DNA from: Stappia sp. TSB10P1A
Lineage (GTDB): Bacteria; Pseudomonadota; Alphaproteobacteria; Rhizobiales; Stappiaceae
Reading direction: 5' to 3'
Assembly: GCF_900185725.1 (NCBI RefSeq)
Contig: NZ_FYAU01000029.1
Span: 434,001 to 498,000, forward strand
DNA: 64,000 bases
The notes under the pieces were generated by a model that saw only the letters and a list, made by a program, of their open reading frames with translations, was not told the origin of the DNA and searched no databases. Position numbers and translations under genes: made by a program. Shown one piece after another: positions 42,888-52,301 of the stretch; positions within the stretch are counted from its first letter, which is position 1, and every line of letters begins with the position of its first letter.

Positions 42888-43937
42888 TCAGGCCCAGGTC
42901 CGCTCCAGCACCGACAGCCAGTTCTTCCAGGCGATCTTCTCGATCAGCTCCTCGCCGTAGCCCGCCTCGCGGAAGGCCTGCAGCAGCGCCGGCAGGCCGG
43001 CGACGTCGCCGATGGCGCGCGGCACCATGCAGCCGTCGAAATCCGAGCCGAGCGCCACCCCGTCCTCGCCGAGCCGCGAGATCAGGTGGTCCATGTGCCG
43101 CACCATCACCGAAAGCGGCGTGTCGGAGACATTGGCCCCGTCCGGCCGCAGGAAGGCGACGTGGAAGTTGAGCCCGACGACGCCGCCGCTCTCGGCGATG
43201 GCGTCGAGCTGCCGGTCGGTCAGGTTGCGCGCCGAGGGGCAGACCGCATGGGCGTTGGAATGGGTGGCGACCAGCGGCCGGTCGGTGAGCGCGGCAACGT
43301 CCCAGAAGCCTTTCTCGGTGATATGCGACAGGTCGACCATGATCTTCAGCCGGTTGCAGGCGCGCACCAGTTCCTTGCCCGCTGCCGTCAGCCCCGGCCC
43401 CGTGTCGGGGGAGGAGGGGCAGGTCATCGGCACCCCGTCGCCGAAGATGTTCGGCCGGCTCCACACCGGCCCGAGCGAGCGCAGGCCGGCGGCGTGCAGC
43501 ACCTCCAGCGCGGTCAGCTCGGCATCGATCGCCTCGGCCCCTTCCACATGCAGCACCATGGCGAGCTTTTTCGCCGCCATCGCCGCGCGGATCTCCGCCG
43601 CAGTCCGGCAGATCGCCACCTCGCCGGCGCTGTCGCGTTCCAGCCGCAGCGCGCGAGCCAGCAGCCGCAGCGTGAAGGCCAGCGCCTCCGGCTGGGCGAC
43701 CTCGGCGAAATTCGCCGGATCGTCCGGATCGTAGCGCAGCTTCAGCGCCTCGCCGAGCTGCGAGGGCACATACATGGCGAACAGCCCGCCGGCGAATCGG
43801 CCCTTTCGGGCGCGCGGCAGGTCGATATGGTCGCGCGCGGCGCGCTCGAAGAAGGAGCGCTCGCGGGCCGTGCCGGCGCCGAGCTCCAGCTTGAGCAGCG
43901 TGTCGTTATGGCCGTCGAAGACGGGGATCTGGCTCAT
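42888..43937 (-). CDS. Membrane dipeptidase (peptidase M19)
   Basis: 349 residues from ATG 43937. Renal-dipeptidase family zinc enzyme hydrolysing dipeptides, including some with D-residues at the C-terminus. Binuclear metal ligands can be placed: His and Asp in VFDGHNDTLLKLE, Glu in MVLHVEGAEAID, His in VDLSHITEKGF and in VATHSNAHAVCPSARNL, Asp in VALGSDFDGCMVP. No signal peptide is visible, so it is probably cytoplasmic in this organism despite the family name. The gap of 91 bp to mtnA on the same strand leaves open whether they share a transcript. Confidence 0.92.
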   Translation of the reverse strand: MSQIPVFDGHNDTLLKLELGAGTARERSFFERAARDHIDLPRARKGRFAGGLFAMYVPSQLGEALKLRYDPDDPANFAEVAQPEALAFTLRLLARALRLERDSAGEVAICRTAAEIRAAMAAKKLAMVLHVEGAEAIDAELTALEVLHAAGLRSLGPVWSRPNIFGDGVPMTCPSSPDTGPGLTAAGKELVRACNRLKIMVDLSHITEKGFWDVAALTDRPLVATHSNAHAVCPSARNLTDRQLDAIAESGGVVGLNFHVAFLRPDGANVSDTPLSVMVRHMDHLISRLGEDGVALGSDFDGCMVPRAIGDVAGLPALLQAFREAGYGEELIEKIAWKNWLSVLERTWA

Positions 43938-44028
43938 GCGGATGCGGTCCTGGGAGAGGGCGTGCGGGCGGGTGGGCGGGCGGGCGCGAGTGTCGCCGCC
44001 CCGCCGCCGCAACGCAAGAGGGGGGGCG

Positions 44029-45141
44029 TCAGGCGGCGCGCCGCTCCGGGAACAGGCTCGCGAGCCCGTCGGCGCTTGCCGCGCAGATGCCGCGCTCGGT
44101 GATCAGGCTGGTGACCAGCCGCGCCGGCGTCACGTCGAAGGCCGGGTTGGCCGCCTCCGTCGTCGGCGGGGTGACGGCGACGGTCTCGACCCGCCCGTCC
44201 TGCGTCAGGCCGGTCAGATGCGTCACCTCGCGCCCCGAGCGTTCCTCGATCGGGATCTCGCGCAAGCCGTCGCGGACGGTCCAGTCGATGGTCGAGGAGG
44301 GCAGGGCGACATGGAACGGCACGCCGTTGTCATGAGCGGCCAGCGCCTTGAGATACGTGCCGATCTTGTTGCAGACATCGCCCGTCGCCGTGGTGCGGTC
44401 GGTGCCGACGATCACCATGTCGACGAGCCCGTGCTGCATCAGGTGGCCGCCGGCATTGTCGACCACCAGCCGGTGCGGCACCCCGTGCCGGCCGAGTTCC
44501 CAGGCGGTCAGTCCGGCGCCCTGGTTGCGCGGACGCGTCTCGTCGACCCACACATGCACCGGGATGCCGGCATCGTGCGCCTGGTAGATCGGCGAGGTCG
44601 CCGTGCCCCAGTCGACGGTGGCGAGCCACCCGGCATTGCAATGGGTCAGGATGTTGACCGGCTCGCCCCCACCCTTGCCTTGGCGCTTGCGCGCGGCGAT
44701 CTCGCGGATCAGGGCCAGCCCGTGCCGGCCGATGGCGTGGTTGACCGCGACATCCTCCTCGCAGATCTCGCCGGCCTTCGCCCAGGCGGCGGCCGCGCGC
44801 TGGTCTTCGGCCAGCGGCGCCACCCGTGCGGTCACCGCGTCGAGCGCCCAGCGCAGGTTGATCGCCGTCGGCCGGGTCGCGGCCAGCAGGGCGGCGGCCT
44901 TTGCCAGTCCCGCATCGGAAGGATCGCGCGCCAGCGCCATGGCGAGGCCATAGGCGGCGGTGGCGCCGATCAGCGGCGCGCCGCGCACCCACATGTCGCG
45001 GATCGCCGTGGCGGCGGCGTCCAGCGTCGCCAGTTCCGTGGTGACGAAACCGTGCGGCAGCCGCGTCTGGTCGATGATATGCACCGACCGGCCATGCTCT
45101 GCCGGCCAGATGGAGCGGTGGGCAACGCCGTCGATCTTCAT
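44029..45141 (-). CDS. mtnA: Methylthioribose-1-phosphate isomerase
   Basis: 370 residues from ATG 45141 (GGAG 6 bases upstream). Converts 5-methylthioribose-1-phosphate to methylthioribulose-1-phosphate in methionine salvage. The eIF2B-like fold is clear: [21 protein letters not shown], the catalytic Cys168 in [38 protein letters not shown] and the catalytic Asp in [19 protein letters not shown]. No other mtn gene is in the window, so the rest of the salvage or the dihydroxyacetone-phosphate shunt must be elsewhere. No SAM riboswitch was recognised upstream. Confidence 0.95.
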   Translation of the reverse strand: MKIDGVAHRSIWPAEHGRSVHIIDQTRLPHGFVTTELATLDAAATAIRDMWVRGAPLIGATAAYGLAMALARDPSDAGLAKAAALLAATRPTAINLRWALDAVTARVAPLAEDQRAAAAWAKAGEICEEDVAVNHAIGRHGLALIREIAARKRQGKGGGEPVNILTHCNAGWLATVDWGTATSPIYQAHDAGIPVHVWVDETRPRNQGAGLTAWELGRHGVPHRLVVDNAGGHLMQHGLVDMVIVGTDRTTATGDVCNKIGTYLKALAAHDNGVPFHVALPSSTIDWTVRDGLREIPIEERSGREVTHLTGLTQDGRVETVAVTPPTTEAANPAFDVTPARLVTSLITERGICAASADGLASLFPERRAA

Positions 45142-45245
45142 GACATCTCCGTACCGATGGGGCCGATCCCTGTCGGGGAGGTAAAGCATGTTTTCGCCGT
45201 GTCCACCACCTGCGGGCGAAAAGGCGGCCCAAAAGCGCATGCGAA

Positions 45246-45275
45246 AAGGGCGGGGTCCTCGCGAACCCCGCCCTT
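45246..45275 (-). terminator. Intrinsic terminator after the heme monooxygenase gene
   Basis: AAGGGCGGGGT (45246-45256) pairs perfectly with ACCCCGCCCTT (45265-45275) around an 8-base loop. Read on the minus strand the stem is followed by TTTTCGC. It lies 22 bases beyond the stop at 45298, so it should end the DUF2325-monooxygenase transcript before mtnA. Confidence 0.8.
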
Positions 45276-45297
45276 GCAAGTCTTCGCGGCCGAGGCC

Positions 45298-45612
45298 TCA
45301 GGCGGTTTCGGTCAGCACTGCCTCGAAGCCCTCGAACTCCGGCGGCCCGAGATAGAGCGGCTTGTTGTCGCCCGCCCCCTTGTGCGCGTCGCGGAACGCC
45401 TGGCTCTTGGTCCAGGCGAGGAAGGCGTCCTTGTCCCGCCAGATCGTGTGCGAGGCATAGAGCGTGTGGTCCTCGCGGTCCGGGCCCTTCAGCAGGTGGA
45501 ACTCGACGAAGCCGTCCATCTCCGCGAGGCGCCGCTCGCGGTTGCGCCACACTTCCTCGAAGGCGTCCTCGTTGCCGGACTTCACGCGGAAGCGGTTCAT
45601 GGCAATATACAT
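45298..45612 (-). CDS. Heme-degrading monooxygenase (HmuQ/ABM family)
   Basis: 104 residues from ATG 45612. ABM-fold protein with MYIAMNRFRVKSGNEDAFEEVW, GFVEFHLLKGPDREDHTLYASHTIWRDKDAF (in parts) and AGDNKPLYLGPPEFEGFE, matching the HmuQ/HmuD heme oxygenases of rhizobia that open heme to biliverdin-type product and free iron. It overlaps the DUF2325 stop (ATGA) and is near hemP, so an iron-from-heme role is well supported by context. A terminator follows it. It could alternatively be a general antibiotic-biosynthesis-type monooxygenase, but the sequence block and neighbours favour heme. Confidence 0.87.
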   Translation of the reverse strand: MYIAMNRFRVKSGNEDAFEEVWRNRERRLAEMDGFVEFHLLKGPDREDHTLYASHTIWRDKDAFLAWTKSQAFRDAHKGAGDNKPLYLGPPEFEGFEAVLTETA

Positions 45613-46931
45613 CAGACAGTGTCTCCCTCTTCTGATCCTGGCCCCTGCGGGGCAAGGTGGACCGCCTTGCGCGTGCCGACAAGGTCCTGCAAGGCCTTGC
45701 GGAACGCGGTCTGGCCGGTGCTGCGCAGCGGCACGAACGGCTTGTTGAGCTTCTGGCAGATCTTCTTGGCCCGCAGGCAGGCGTCGTGGCTGACGCAATT
45801 CACCGGGCAGAAGACGCAATCGACCGACGGCAGCAGGTGGTCGAGCCGCTGCGGGGCGTCCTCGACGCCGCCGTCATGGTGGACGAAGGTGGTGTTGAAC
45901 GCCTCGGCGATGCCGCGCAGCCGGTCGCGGTGGCCATGCATGCCGCCGACATAGAGGATCGCCTTGGGCCGTGCGGCCTCGCCCGCCGGCACCGGCGCGT
46001 TGTGCGGCATCGCCGCCCTGGCCGCCGCACTTGCCGCCCCACTGGCCGCCCCATTGGCCGTCATGCCTGTCGGCTGCGCCGCCGGGCGCCGCGTCTCGCC
46101 GCCGATCTCGCGCAGCCGCTCCTCGGCCTGGCGCGCCCGCACCCGCGCCGATTGCAGCGCCCGCCCGGCCTTGTCGAGCCGCCGGCGCAGCGTCGCCGCC
46201 TCCGGCGCGGTCTCGCCGGTCTCCGGCGCCCGTGCCTCCTCCGCCGCCCGTCCGGCCTTGAGCCTTGCCAGCGCCGCGCGCAAGTCGGCGAGCTCCCGGT
46301 CGCGCTGGACGAGCGCCTCGCGCAGGCCCGCCTCCACCCGCCGTGCCCGCTCCTCGGCCTCCTGCAGCTGGTCGCGCAGGGTCGCCGCCTCCTCGTTCTT
46401 CTGGCGGAACGAGGCGCCGGCCAGGTGCGACCACATATGCACCTCGCCGAAGATCCGCGCGCGCAAGGCGCCCGGCACGTGCTGGTGCGTCATGAAGGCC
46501 CAATAGGCCGGGCCGACCTGGCCGCGGTCGCACATGTCGCGCCACAGCGCGTCCAGCTCCGCGGCGCTGCGGGCGCGGCCGACCCGGCGCAGCGCGCCCT
46601 CGTAGCGGCCGTCGAGCAGTTTCTGAAAGGCGCGGGTGAAGGCGCAGTCGGTGGTCGACAGGCGCACGAAATGGCCGTGCACGTCGTAGTCGGGCGTGTC
46701 GGGGGCAACGTCGATGCCGACCTTGCGGGCGATGCGGCGCAGGTCCGCGACGCTGGCACAGGTGCCGACGATGGAACAGTGGACGCTGTCGCCCTGCTCC
46801 CACAGGCAGATGCGCCGGCGTCCGGCCTGGGCATCGCCCCCGGCCTCCTCGCAGGCGAAAGGGGCACGTCCCGAATGGGCGGCGACCGCATCCTCGATCG
46901 CCTTTCGCAGCTTGTCATCCCTGGCGCACAT
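45612..46931 (-). CDS. DUF2325 domain protein of the heme locus
   Basis: 439 residues from ATG 46931 (GGGAGGGG upstream). The N-terminal half (to about 185) is soluble and Cys/His-containing. A long Ala/Arg/Glu coiled coil spans about 185-275, then an Ala/Pro linker. The C-terminal DUF2325 domain is about 325-425, with ILYVGGMHGHRDRLRGIAEAF and VDCVFCPVNCVSHDACLRAKKIC. The CxxC-x3-C pattern with adjacent His could bind metal, iron or heme (inference). Coupled with the heme monooxygenase by a 4-bp overlap and divergent from hemP. DUF2325 proteins are known neighbours of heme-use genes in alphaproteobacteria; function undefined. Confidence 0.83.
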   Translation of the reverse strand: MCARDDKLRKAIEDAVAAHSGRAPFACEEAGGDAQAGRRRICLWEQGDSVHCSIVGTCASVADLRRIARKVGIDVAPDTPDYDVHGHFVRLSTTDCAFTRAFQKLLDGRYEGALRRVGRARSAAELDALWRDMCDRGQVGPAYWAFMTHQHVPGALRARIFGEVHMWSHLAGASFRQKNEEAATLRDQLQEAEERARRVEAGLREALVQRDRELADLRAALARLKAGRAAEEARAPETGETAPEAATLRRRLDKAGRALQSARVRARQAEERLREIGGETRRPAAQPTGMTANGAASGAASAAARAAMPHNAPVPAGEAARPKAILYVGGMHGHRDRLRGIAEAFNTTFVHHDGGVEDAPQRLDHLLPSVDCVFCPVNCVSHDACLRAKKICQKLNKPFVPLRSTGQTAFRKALQDLVGTRKAVHLAPQGPGSEEGDTV

Positions 46932-47121
46932 GGAGCCGTGCCCCTCCCGAAACAGGTTGAAAACGCTTGGTCACGATTTGGCTTGGTCAAGAGCGTGGCT
47001 TGCTGGCCGTCGAGGGAGTGGACGGGGAGCTGGCTGGCGCTTGGATCTCCGTCTGCCATCTCCGGGCACAGCGAGAGGCGAAACGGACATTGCCTTTCCT
47101 ATAAAACATGAGTATTTCAGT

Positions 47122-47135
47122 CAAGAATATTCTTG
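47122..47135. promoter_or_regulatory. Palindrome CAAGAATATTCTTG
   Basis: Perfect 14-bp palindrome upstream of hemP. It shares its last four bases with the next palindrome, so two dimeric regulators could not occupy both sites at once unless on different faces. Candidate operator for an iron- or heme-responsive regulator. Confidence 0.55.
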
Positions 47136-47150
47136 CGAACGGTTCGCAAG
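47132..47150. promoter_or_regulatory. Palindrome CTTGCGAACGGTTCGCAAG
   Basis: Perfect 9-bp arms around a single G. Placed immediately before the iron control element and about 90-107 bases from the hemP ATG. The GAAC/GTTC half-sites recall several regulators, but the 1-base spacing does not match the usual LexA site. Regulator unknown. Confidence 0.55.
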
Positions 47151-47167
47151 TTTAGAGCAATTCCAAA
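47151..47167. promoter_or_regulatory. Iron control element (Irr box)
   Basis: TTTAGAGCAATTCCAAA compares with the rhizobial iron control element TTTAGAA-N3-TTCTAAA at 12 of 14 defined positions. Irr binds this site under iron limitation to repress or activate heme and iron genes. Its place in the hemP / heme-monooxygenase divergent promoter fits such control; activity itself is inferred. Confidence 0.68.
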
Positions 47168-47238
47168 CCGCGGACGGAAGAACCGGAGTTTCCGGCCATT
47201 TCGCCCAAGGACCAAGCGATCGAAGGAGCAAGTCGATC

Positions 47239-47469
47239 ATGTCCCAGTCTGCGACCCCCGCCCATCAGGTCCAAGCTGCCGCTTATCGCCGGTCGCGCAG
47301 CCAGCAGCGCACCCTGACCCTGCCGAAAACGGCGAAGGTCGTCCAGGAACCGTTGGAACTCGACAGCTCCGCCCTGTTCCAGGGCGCCCGCGAGGTCCAT
47401 ATCCGTCACAAGGACATGGTCTACCGCCTCTCGATCACCCGATTCGAGAAGCTGCTGCTGACCAAATAG
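47239..47469 (+). CDS. hemP: Hemin uptake protein HemP
   Basis: 76 residues from ATG 47239 (AAGGAG 10 bases upstream). The C-terminal HemP block is clear: LFQGAREVHIRHKDMVYRLSITR followed by FEKLLLTK (in parts). HemP/HmuP is a small cytoplasmic protein found in heme-uptake loci; in Bradyrhizobium it acts as a co-activator that binds the promoter of the outer-membrane heme receptor together with Irr. The N-terminal 30 residues are Gln/Arg/Ser-rich and variable. No receptor or ABC transporter for heme is adjacent here. A hairpin follows the gene. Confidence 0.92.
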   Translation: MSQSATPAHQVQAAAYRRSRSQQRTLTLPKTAKVVQEPLELDSSALFQGAREVHIRHKDMVYRLSITRFEKLLLTK

Positions 47470-47514
47470 GCCTCCTGCCGCGAGCCCTCCCCCGCGAGTG
47501 CCGCCGGAGCCGGT

Positions 47515-47544
47515 GCCGGAAGCGTGTCCCGTCGCGCTTCCGGC
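47515..47544 (+). terminator. Hairpin after hemP
   Basis: GCCGGAAGCG (47515-47524) pairs with CGCTTCCGGC (47535-47544), a perfect 10-bp stem with a 10-base loop, 45 bases after the hemP stop. Only scattered T residues follow (GCTTGCCTTCCTT), so termination may be weak or Rho-assisted. Confidence 0.55.
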
Positions 47545-47910
47545 GCTTGCCTTCCTTGCGCCGATCTGCGAAGGAAGAAGCCGTCGAACGGCAACCCGGC
47601 AGGACCAGACGTGAGCCTCGGTGACATTCCGGCCGCCCTTTTCGCGGCACCGACCGACCGGCCGTCCTCGGCCGGCCGCTCCGTGCTGCCCGGCGGGTGC
47701 CGCCTTGCCGGCCGGTCCTCCCCATTCCAGGCCCTGCATCAGGGTCCGGCCTGCGGCCGATTTAGGCAGTTGCCGCACTGAGCCGTCTCTGCCGCCGGTC
47801 TTCGTCCTGCCGCTGGAAAGCGGCGGAAAGTCTGGTAAAAGACCCCCCGAACTCCCTTCTCACGTGCCGCGCCGGCATGCCGGCCGCGCGCTGCCAGTCA
47901 CGACGGTGCC
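47545..47910. other. Intergenic region upstream of pheS
   Basis: 366 bases without a convincing gene. It should contain the pheS promoter and leader. I looked for a T-box and for a phenylalanine-rich leader peptide of the pheM type and saw neither. GC-rich complementary runs (GCCGGC, GGCCGGC) are frequent around 47660-47720 and 47870-47895 but do not make a defined terminator with a T-run. Confidence 0.45.
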
Positions 47911-48993
47911 ATGTCCGAATTGCAATCCCTTGAAACTGCGATCCTCGCGGCCGTCGCCGCCGCGTCGAACGAGGCCGAGCTGGAAGAGGTGCGCATCGCC
48001 GCCCTCGGCAAGAAAGGGTCCGTGTCCGAGAAGCTGAAGACCCTCGGCTCCCTGTCGCCGGACGAGCGGCGCGAGATGGGCCCGGCGATCAACGGCCTCA
48101 AGACCCGGGTCACCGATGCGCTCGCCGCCCGCCGCGAGCTGCTGCAGGACGCCGCCCTCGACGCGCGCCTCCAGCGCGAGCGCGTCGACGTCACCCTGCC
48201 GCTGCGTGCCGCGCCCGCCGAGGCCGGGCGCATCCATCCGGTCAGCCAGGTCATCGACGAACTCACCGCGATCTTCGCCGACATGGGCTTTTCCATCGCC
48301 GAAGGTCCGGACATCGAGACCGACCATCTCAACTTCACCCAGCTCAACTTCCCGCCCGACCATCCGGCGCGCGAGATGCACGACACGTTCTTCCTGCCCG
48401 AAAAGGCGGACGGCGAGCGCATGCTGCTGCGCACCCACACCTCGCCGGTGCAGATCCGCACGATGATGTCGCAACAGCCGCCGATCCGGGTGATCATCCC
48501 GGGCCGCACCTATCGCTGCGACAGCGACCAGACCCACACGCCGATGTTCCACCAGGTCGAGGGTCTGGTGATCGACAAGCAAAGCCATATCGGCCACCTG
48601 AAATGGGTGCTGGAGGAGTTCTGCAAGGCCTTCTTCGAGGTCGACGAGGTGCGCATGCGCTTCCGCCCGTCCTACTTCCCCTTCACCGAGCCGTCGATGG
48701 AGGTCGATATCGGCTGCGACCGCTCGGGCAACGAGGTGAAGATCGGCGAGGGCAACGACTGGCTGGAGATCCTCGGCTGCGGCATGGTCCATCCCAATGT
48801 CATCCGCAATTGCGGCCTCGACCCGGATGTCTACCAGGGCTTCGCCTGGGGCATGGGCATCGACCGTATCGCCATGCTGAAATACGGCATGCCGGACCTG
48901 CGCGCCTTCTTCGACGCGGATGTCCGCTGGATCGAGCATTACGGCTTCCGCCCGCTCGACCTGCCGACCCTGTTCGGAGGACTGTCGCGATGA
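47911..48993 (+). CDS. pheS: Phenylalanyl-tRNA synthetase alpha subunit
   Basis: 360 residues, full length. Catalytic subunit of the alpha2-beta2 enzyme that charges tRNA-Phe. An N-terminal coiled coil (about 1-85) for tRNA binding, then the class II core: [33 protein letters not shown] (in parts), motif 2 around [43 protein letters not shown] and motif 3 [22 protein letters not shown]. It ends in an ATGA overlap with a membrane-protein gene rather than running straight into pheT. Confidence 0.97.
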   Translation: MSELQSLETAILAAVAAASNEAELEEVRIAALGKKGSVSEKLKTLGSLSPDERREMGPAINGLKTRVTDALAARRELLQDAALDARLQRERVDVTLPLRAAPAEAGRIHPVSQVIDELTAIFADMGFSIAEGPDIETDHLNFTQLNFPPDHPAREMHDTFFLPEKADGERMLLRTHTSPVQIRTMMSQQPPIRVIIPGRTYRCDSDQTHTPMFHQVEGLVIDKQSHIGHLKWVLEEFCKAFFEVDEVRMRFRPSYFPFTEPSMEVDIGCDRSGNEVKIGEGNDWLEILGCGMVHPNVIRNCGLDPDVYQGFAWGMGIDRIAMLKYGMPDLRAFFDADVRWIEHYGFRPLDLPTLFGGLSR

Positions 48994-49655
48994 GACCGCG
49001 GTCGATGATTGCCCGCCTGCGCGCGGCGCTGCTGCCGCTGCTGGCGCTCGCCGTGCTGGCGGCCGGCCTGCTGCCGCCGGCGCCCGTTGCGGCCCAGCCC
49101 GCCTCCTTCGTCGAGGTCTGCGCCGACAAGACCCAGGAGCGCGGCCGGCTGCGCTATTGCGACGCCTATTTCCGCGATGCGCTCGGTCCCCAGGCCGACA
49201 CGGTTCTCTACCTGCGCGACCGCATCACCACCCTGCGCGCCAGCCAGGAGATGAACGCGGAGAGCAATTACGAGAGCTTCCTGACGGCGGTCGCCATCGT
49301 CGCCTTCCTGTCGATCGCCACCATGGTGCTGGTGTCGGCGGAGCGCCGCATCGACGGCATCGCCAAGTGGTCGTCGGTCACCTCGGCCGCCGCCGTGCTG
49401 GTGATGGTGGCGATCCTCACCTTCGGCTGGCTCGACAAGTACCGGGCGGAGGATGCGGCGATGCTGGAGCTCGGCCTGTTGCGCGATCAGGTGGAGGTCG
49501 AGGCCTCCCATGCCATCGCCAGCGGGCGCGGCCTCGACGAGGCGATGATCCGCCGCTGGACCGACCGGCTGCACGAGATCGGCCTGCGCTTCGCCAAGAA
49601 TTACGGCGCCGCCTCCATCGTGCCGGACCTCGACCGCTTCACGCCGCAGAACTGA
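48990..49655 (+). CDS. Uncharacterised membrane protein between pheS and pheT
   Basis: 221 residues. The ATG at 48990 overlaps the pheS stop. A basic N-terminus and hydrophobic helix (about 10-32, ending PVAAQPAS) look like a signal peptide, followed by a Cys pair ([20 protein letters not shown]). Two membrane helices come next (about 91-113 and 126-148), then a C-terminal soluble helix region ([26 protein letters not shown]). I do not recognise a family. Tight coupling to pheS and a 68-bp gap to pheT place it in the synthetase operon, but nothing in the sequence links it to tRNA charging. Confidence 0.8.
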   Translation: MRPRSMIARLRAALLPLLALAVLAAGLLPPAPVAAQPASFVEVCADKTQERGRLRYCDAYFRDALGPQADTVLYLRDRITTLRASQEMNAESNYESFLTAVAIVAFLSIATMVLVSAERRIDGIAKWSSVTSAAAVLVMVAILTFGWLDKYRAEDAAMLELGLLRDQVEVEASHAIASGRGLDEAMIRRWTDRLHEIGLRFAKNYGAASIVPDLDRFTPQN

Positions 49656-49723
49656 CGCAGCCGCGCCGGCGCGCGGAGCCCCGCCGCGCCGGTCCCGTCA
49701 CGATACCTGAAGAGACACGACCC

Positions 49724-52144
49724 ATGAAGTTCACCCTGTCCTGGCTGAAGGAACATCTGGAGACCGACGCCACTCTCGACGAGATCGTCGAGGCGCTGAC
49801 CCGCGTCGGCCTGGAGGTCGAGCATGTCGCCAATCCGGCCGACCGCCTGAAGCCCTTCACCATCGCCAGGGTGCTGGAGGCCCGCCAGCACCCCAATGCC
49901 GACCGCCTGCGCGTCCTCACCGTCGATGCCGGCGACGGCAAGGAGCCGCTGCAGATCGTCTGCGGCGCGCCCAATGCCCGCACCGGCCTTGTCGGCGTGC
50001 TCGCCCGTCCGGGCGACTATGTGCCGGGCATCGACGTCACCCTGTCGGTCGGCAAGATCCGCGATGTCGAAAGCTTCGGCATGATGTGTTCGGAGCGCGA
50101 GCTGGAACTGTCGGAGGCCCATGACGGCATCATCGACCTTCCCGAGGATGCGCCGGTCGGCGCCTCCTATGCCGCCTATGTCGGGCTCGACGACCCGGTC
50201 ATCGAGATCGGCCTGACGCCGAATCGTCCGGACTGCACCGGCGTTTCCGGCATCGCCCGCGATCTTGCCGCCGCCGGCCTCGGCAAGCTGAAGGAGAACC
50301 GCCCGGCGCAGGTGCCCGGCACCGGCCCGTGCCCGGTCGCGGTGCGGCTGGAGTTCGGCGACACGCCCTCGCTCTGCCCGGCCTTCGCCCTGCGCCTGGT
50401 GCGCGGCGTGAACAACGGCCCCTCGCCGGAGTGGATGCAGAAGCGGCTGCGCGCCATCGGCCTGCGCCCGATCAATGCGCTGGTCGACATCACCAATTAC
50501 ATCACCTTCGACCGCGGCCGGCCGCTGCATGTCTTCGACGCGGCCAAGGTCAAGGGCGATCTCGTCGTCCGCCGCGGCCGCGCGGGCGAGGAGCTGCTGG
50601 CGCTGGACGGGCGCACCTATCAGGTGGACGACAGCGTCTGCGTCATCGCCGACGACAACGGCCTGGAATCGCTCGCCGGCATCATGGGCGGCGAGCTGTC
50701 CGGCTGCACCGAGGACACCACCGACGTGCTGATCGAATCGGCCCTGTGGGACGAGACCAACCTCGCCCGCACCGGCCGCCGGCTCGGCATCAATTCCGAT
50801 GCCCGCTACCGCTTCGAGCGCGGCGTCGATCCGGCCTTCTGCCTGCCGGGGCTGGAACTCGCCACCCGCATGGTCATGGACCTGTGCGGCGGCACGCCGA
50901 GCCAGGTGACGCTTGCCGGCCATGTGCCGGAGACCGACCGCACCATCGAGTTCCCTTTCGCCGAGGTCAAGCGCCTGTCGGGCCTCAAGCTCTCCGACGC
51001 GGAGATCAAGGGCGTGCTCACCCGTCTCGGCTTCTGGGTCACCGGCAGCGGCGAGGGCGTGCGCGTCGCCCCGCCGTCCTGGCGTCCGGACATTCACGGC
51101 AAGGCGGACCTGGTCGAGGAGGTCGTGCGCATCGTCGGCCTCGATTCGGTCGCCTCGACGCCGCTGCCGCGCGGCGCCACCGTCACCGGCCAGGTGCTCA
51201 CCCCGGCGCAGGTCCGCCGCTCGCAGGCGCGCCGGGCGCTCGCCGTGCGCGGCATGAAGGAAGCCGTCACCTGGTCCTTCATCCCGCAGGACCAGGCCGA
51301 GGCCTTCGGCGGCGGTTCGCCGGCCCTGCGCCTTGCCAACCCGATCTCCGCCGACATGTCGGACATGCGCCCGAGCCTGGTGCCGGGCCTTGCCACGGCG
51401 GCGCAGCGCAATGCCGATCGCGGCTATCCGGATGTCGCCCTGTTCGAGGTCGGCCAGGTCTTTGCCGACGACACGCCGCAGGGCCAGTCGATGGTCGCCG
51501 CCGGCCTGCGCCGCGGCACGGCGGTGATGACCGGCGCCGATCGCCACTGGGCCGGCAATGCGCCTGAGGTCGGCGTCTTCGATGCCCGCGCCGATGCGGA
51601 AGCCGCGCTCGCCGCCATCGGCGTGTCGGTCGACAAGCTGATGATCTTCTCCGAAAGCGCGCCCTGGCTGCATCCGGGCCGCTGCGGCGAATTGCGTCTC
51701 GGCCCCAAGACGGTCCTCGCCCGCTTCGGCGAGCTGCATCCGCGCATCGCCAGGGCGCTCGATCTCGACGGCCGGCTCGCCGTCTTCGAGGTCTATCTCG
51801 ACGCGGTGCCGCTGCCCAAGGGCAGGGCCGGCCGCTCCAAGGGCGCCTTCGCCGCCTCGGACCTGATGCCGGTGCGCCGCGACTTCGCCTTCGTCGTCGA
51901 GGAGGCGGTGACCGCCGACCGGCTGATCAAGGCCGCGCGCGGCGCCGAGAAGACCTTGATCAGCGACGTCACGCTGTTCGACGTCTATCGCGGCGCCGGC
52001 ATCGCGCAAGGGCACAAGTCGATGGCCATCGACGTGACGCTGCAGCCGCGCGAGCGCACCTTGACCGAGGAGGAGATCGACGCGGTCGGCGCCAAGATCC
52101 GCGCCGCGGTGGAAAAGGCGACCGGCGGCACCTTGCGCACTTGA
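49724..52144 (+). CDS. pheT: Phenylalanyl-tRNA synthetase beta subunit
   Basis: 806 residues from ATG 49724, full bacterial length. It begins [26 protein letters not shown]; a tRNA-binding OB domain follows ([26 protein letters not shown] in parts, about 45-150). Then come B3/B4 editing domains ([23 protein letters not shown] in parts), a B5 DNA-binding-like domain, an inactive class II fold and a C-terminal anticodon-binding FDX-ACB domain ([43 protein letters not shown]). It functions only with PheS, encoded one gene upstream. Confidence 0.97.
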   Translation: MKFTLSWLKEHLETDATLDEIVEALTRVGLEVEHVANPADRLKPFTIARVLEARQHPNADRLRVLTVDAGDGKEPLQIVCGAPNARTGLVGVLARPGDYVPGIDVTLSVGKIRDVESFGMMCSERELELSEAHDGIIDLPEDAPVGASYAAYVGLDDPVIEIGLTPNRPDCTGVSGIARDLAAAGLGKLKENRPAQVPGTGPCPVAVRLEFGDTPSLCPAFALRLVRGVNNGPSPEWMQKRLRAIGLRPINALVDITNYITFDRGRPLHVFDAAKVKGDLVVRRGRAGEELLALDGRTYQVDDSVCVIADDNGLESLAGIMGGELSGCTEDTTDVLIESALWDETNLARTGRRLGINSDARYRFERGVDPAFCLPGLELATRMVMDLCGGTPSQVTLAGHVPETDRTIEFPFAEVKRLSGLKLSDAEIKGVLTRLGFWVTGSGEGVRVAPPSWRPDIHGKADLVEEVVRIVGLDSVASTPLPRGATVTGQVLTPAQVRRSQARRALAVRGMKEAVTWSFIPQDQAEAFGGGSPALRLANPISADMSDMRPSLVPGLATAAQRNADRGYPDVALFEVGQVFADDTPQGQSMVAAGLRRGTAVMTGADRHWAGNAPEVGVFDARADAEAALAAIGVSVDKLMIFSESAPWLHPGRCGELRLGPKTVLARFGELHPRIARALDLDGRLAVFEVYLDAVPLPKGRAGRSKGAFAASDLMPVRRDFAFVVEEAVTADRLIKAARGAEKTLISDVTLFDVYRGAGIAQGHKSMAIDVTLQPRERTLTEEEIDAVGAKIRAAVEKATGGTLRT

Positions 52145-52301
52145 TCGGGGCGCCCGAACCGGGCACCTGCCGCTGACGGGACTTGCGCCGCGCGCCCTTG
52201 CCCCCCATCCTTCGGGCCAGGGGCGACGCGCGGCGCGGCCTGTCGTTGCGAGGGGCTGCTCGCGCGAGGGACCGGGACGTGCAACAGGAGAGGGTCATGC
52301 G

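Larger units (their letters stand above)
46932..47238. promoter_or_regulatory. Divergent heme-locus promoter region
   Basis: 307 bases between the DUF2325 and hemP genes. Bases 47092-47170 are strikingly AT-rich and contain three dyad elements in a row (47122-47135, 47132-47150, 47151-47167), listed separately. CCTATAAAAC at 47098-47107 could be part of a promoter. The rest is ordinary GC-rich sequence without a gene. Confidence 0.6.

Noticed and set aside
47545-47910. T-box or Phe-rich leader peptide before pheS
   Set aside because: No T-box core and no run of Phe codons seen.
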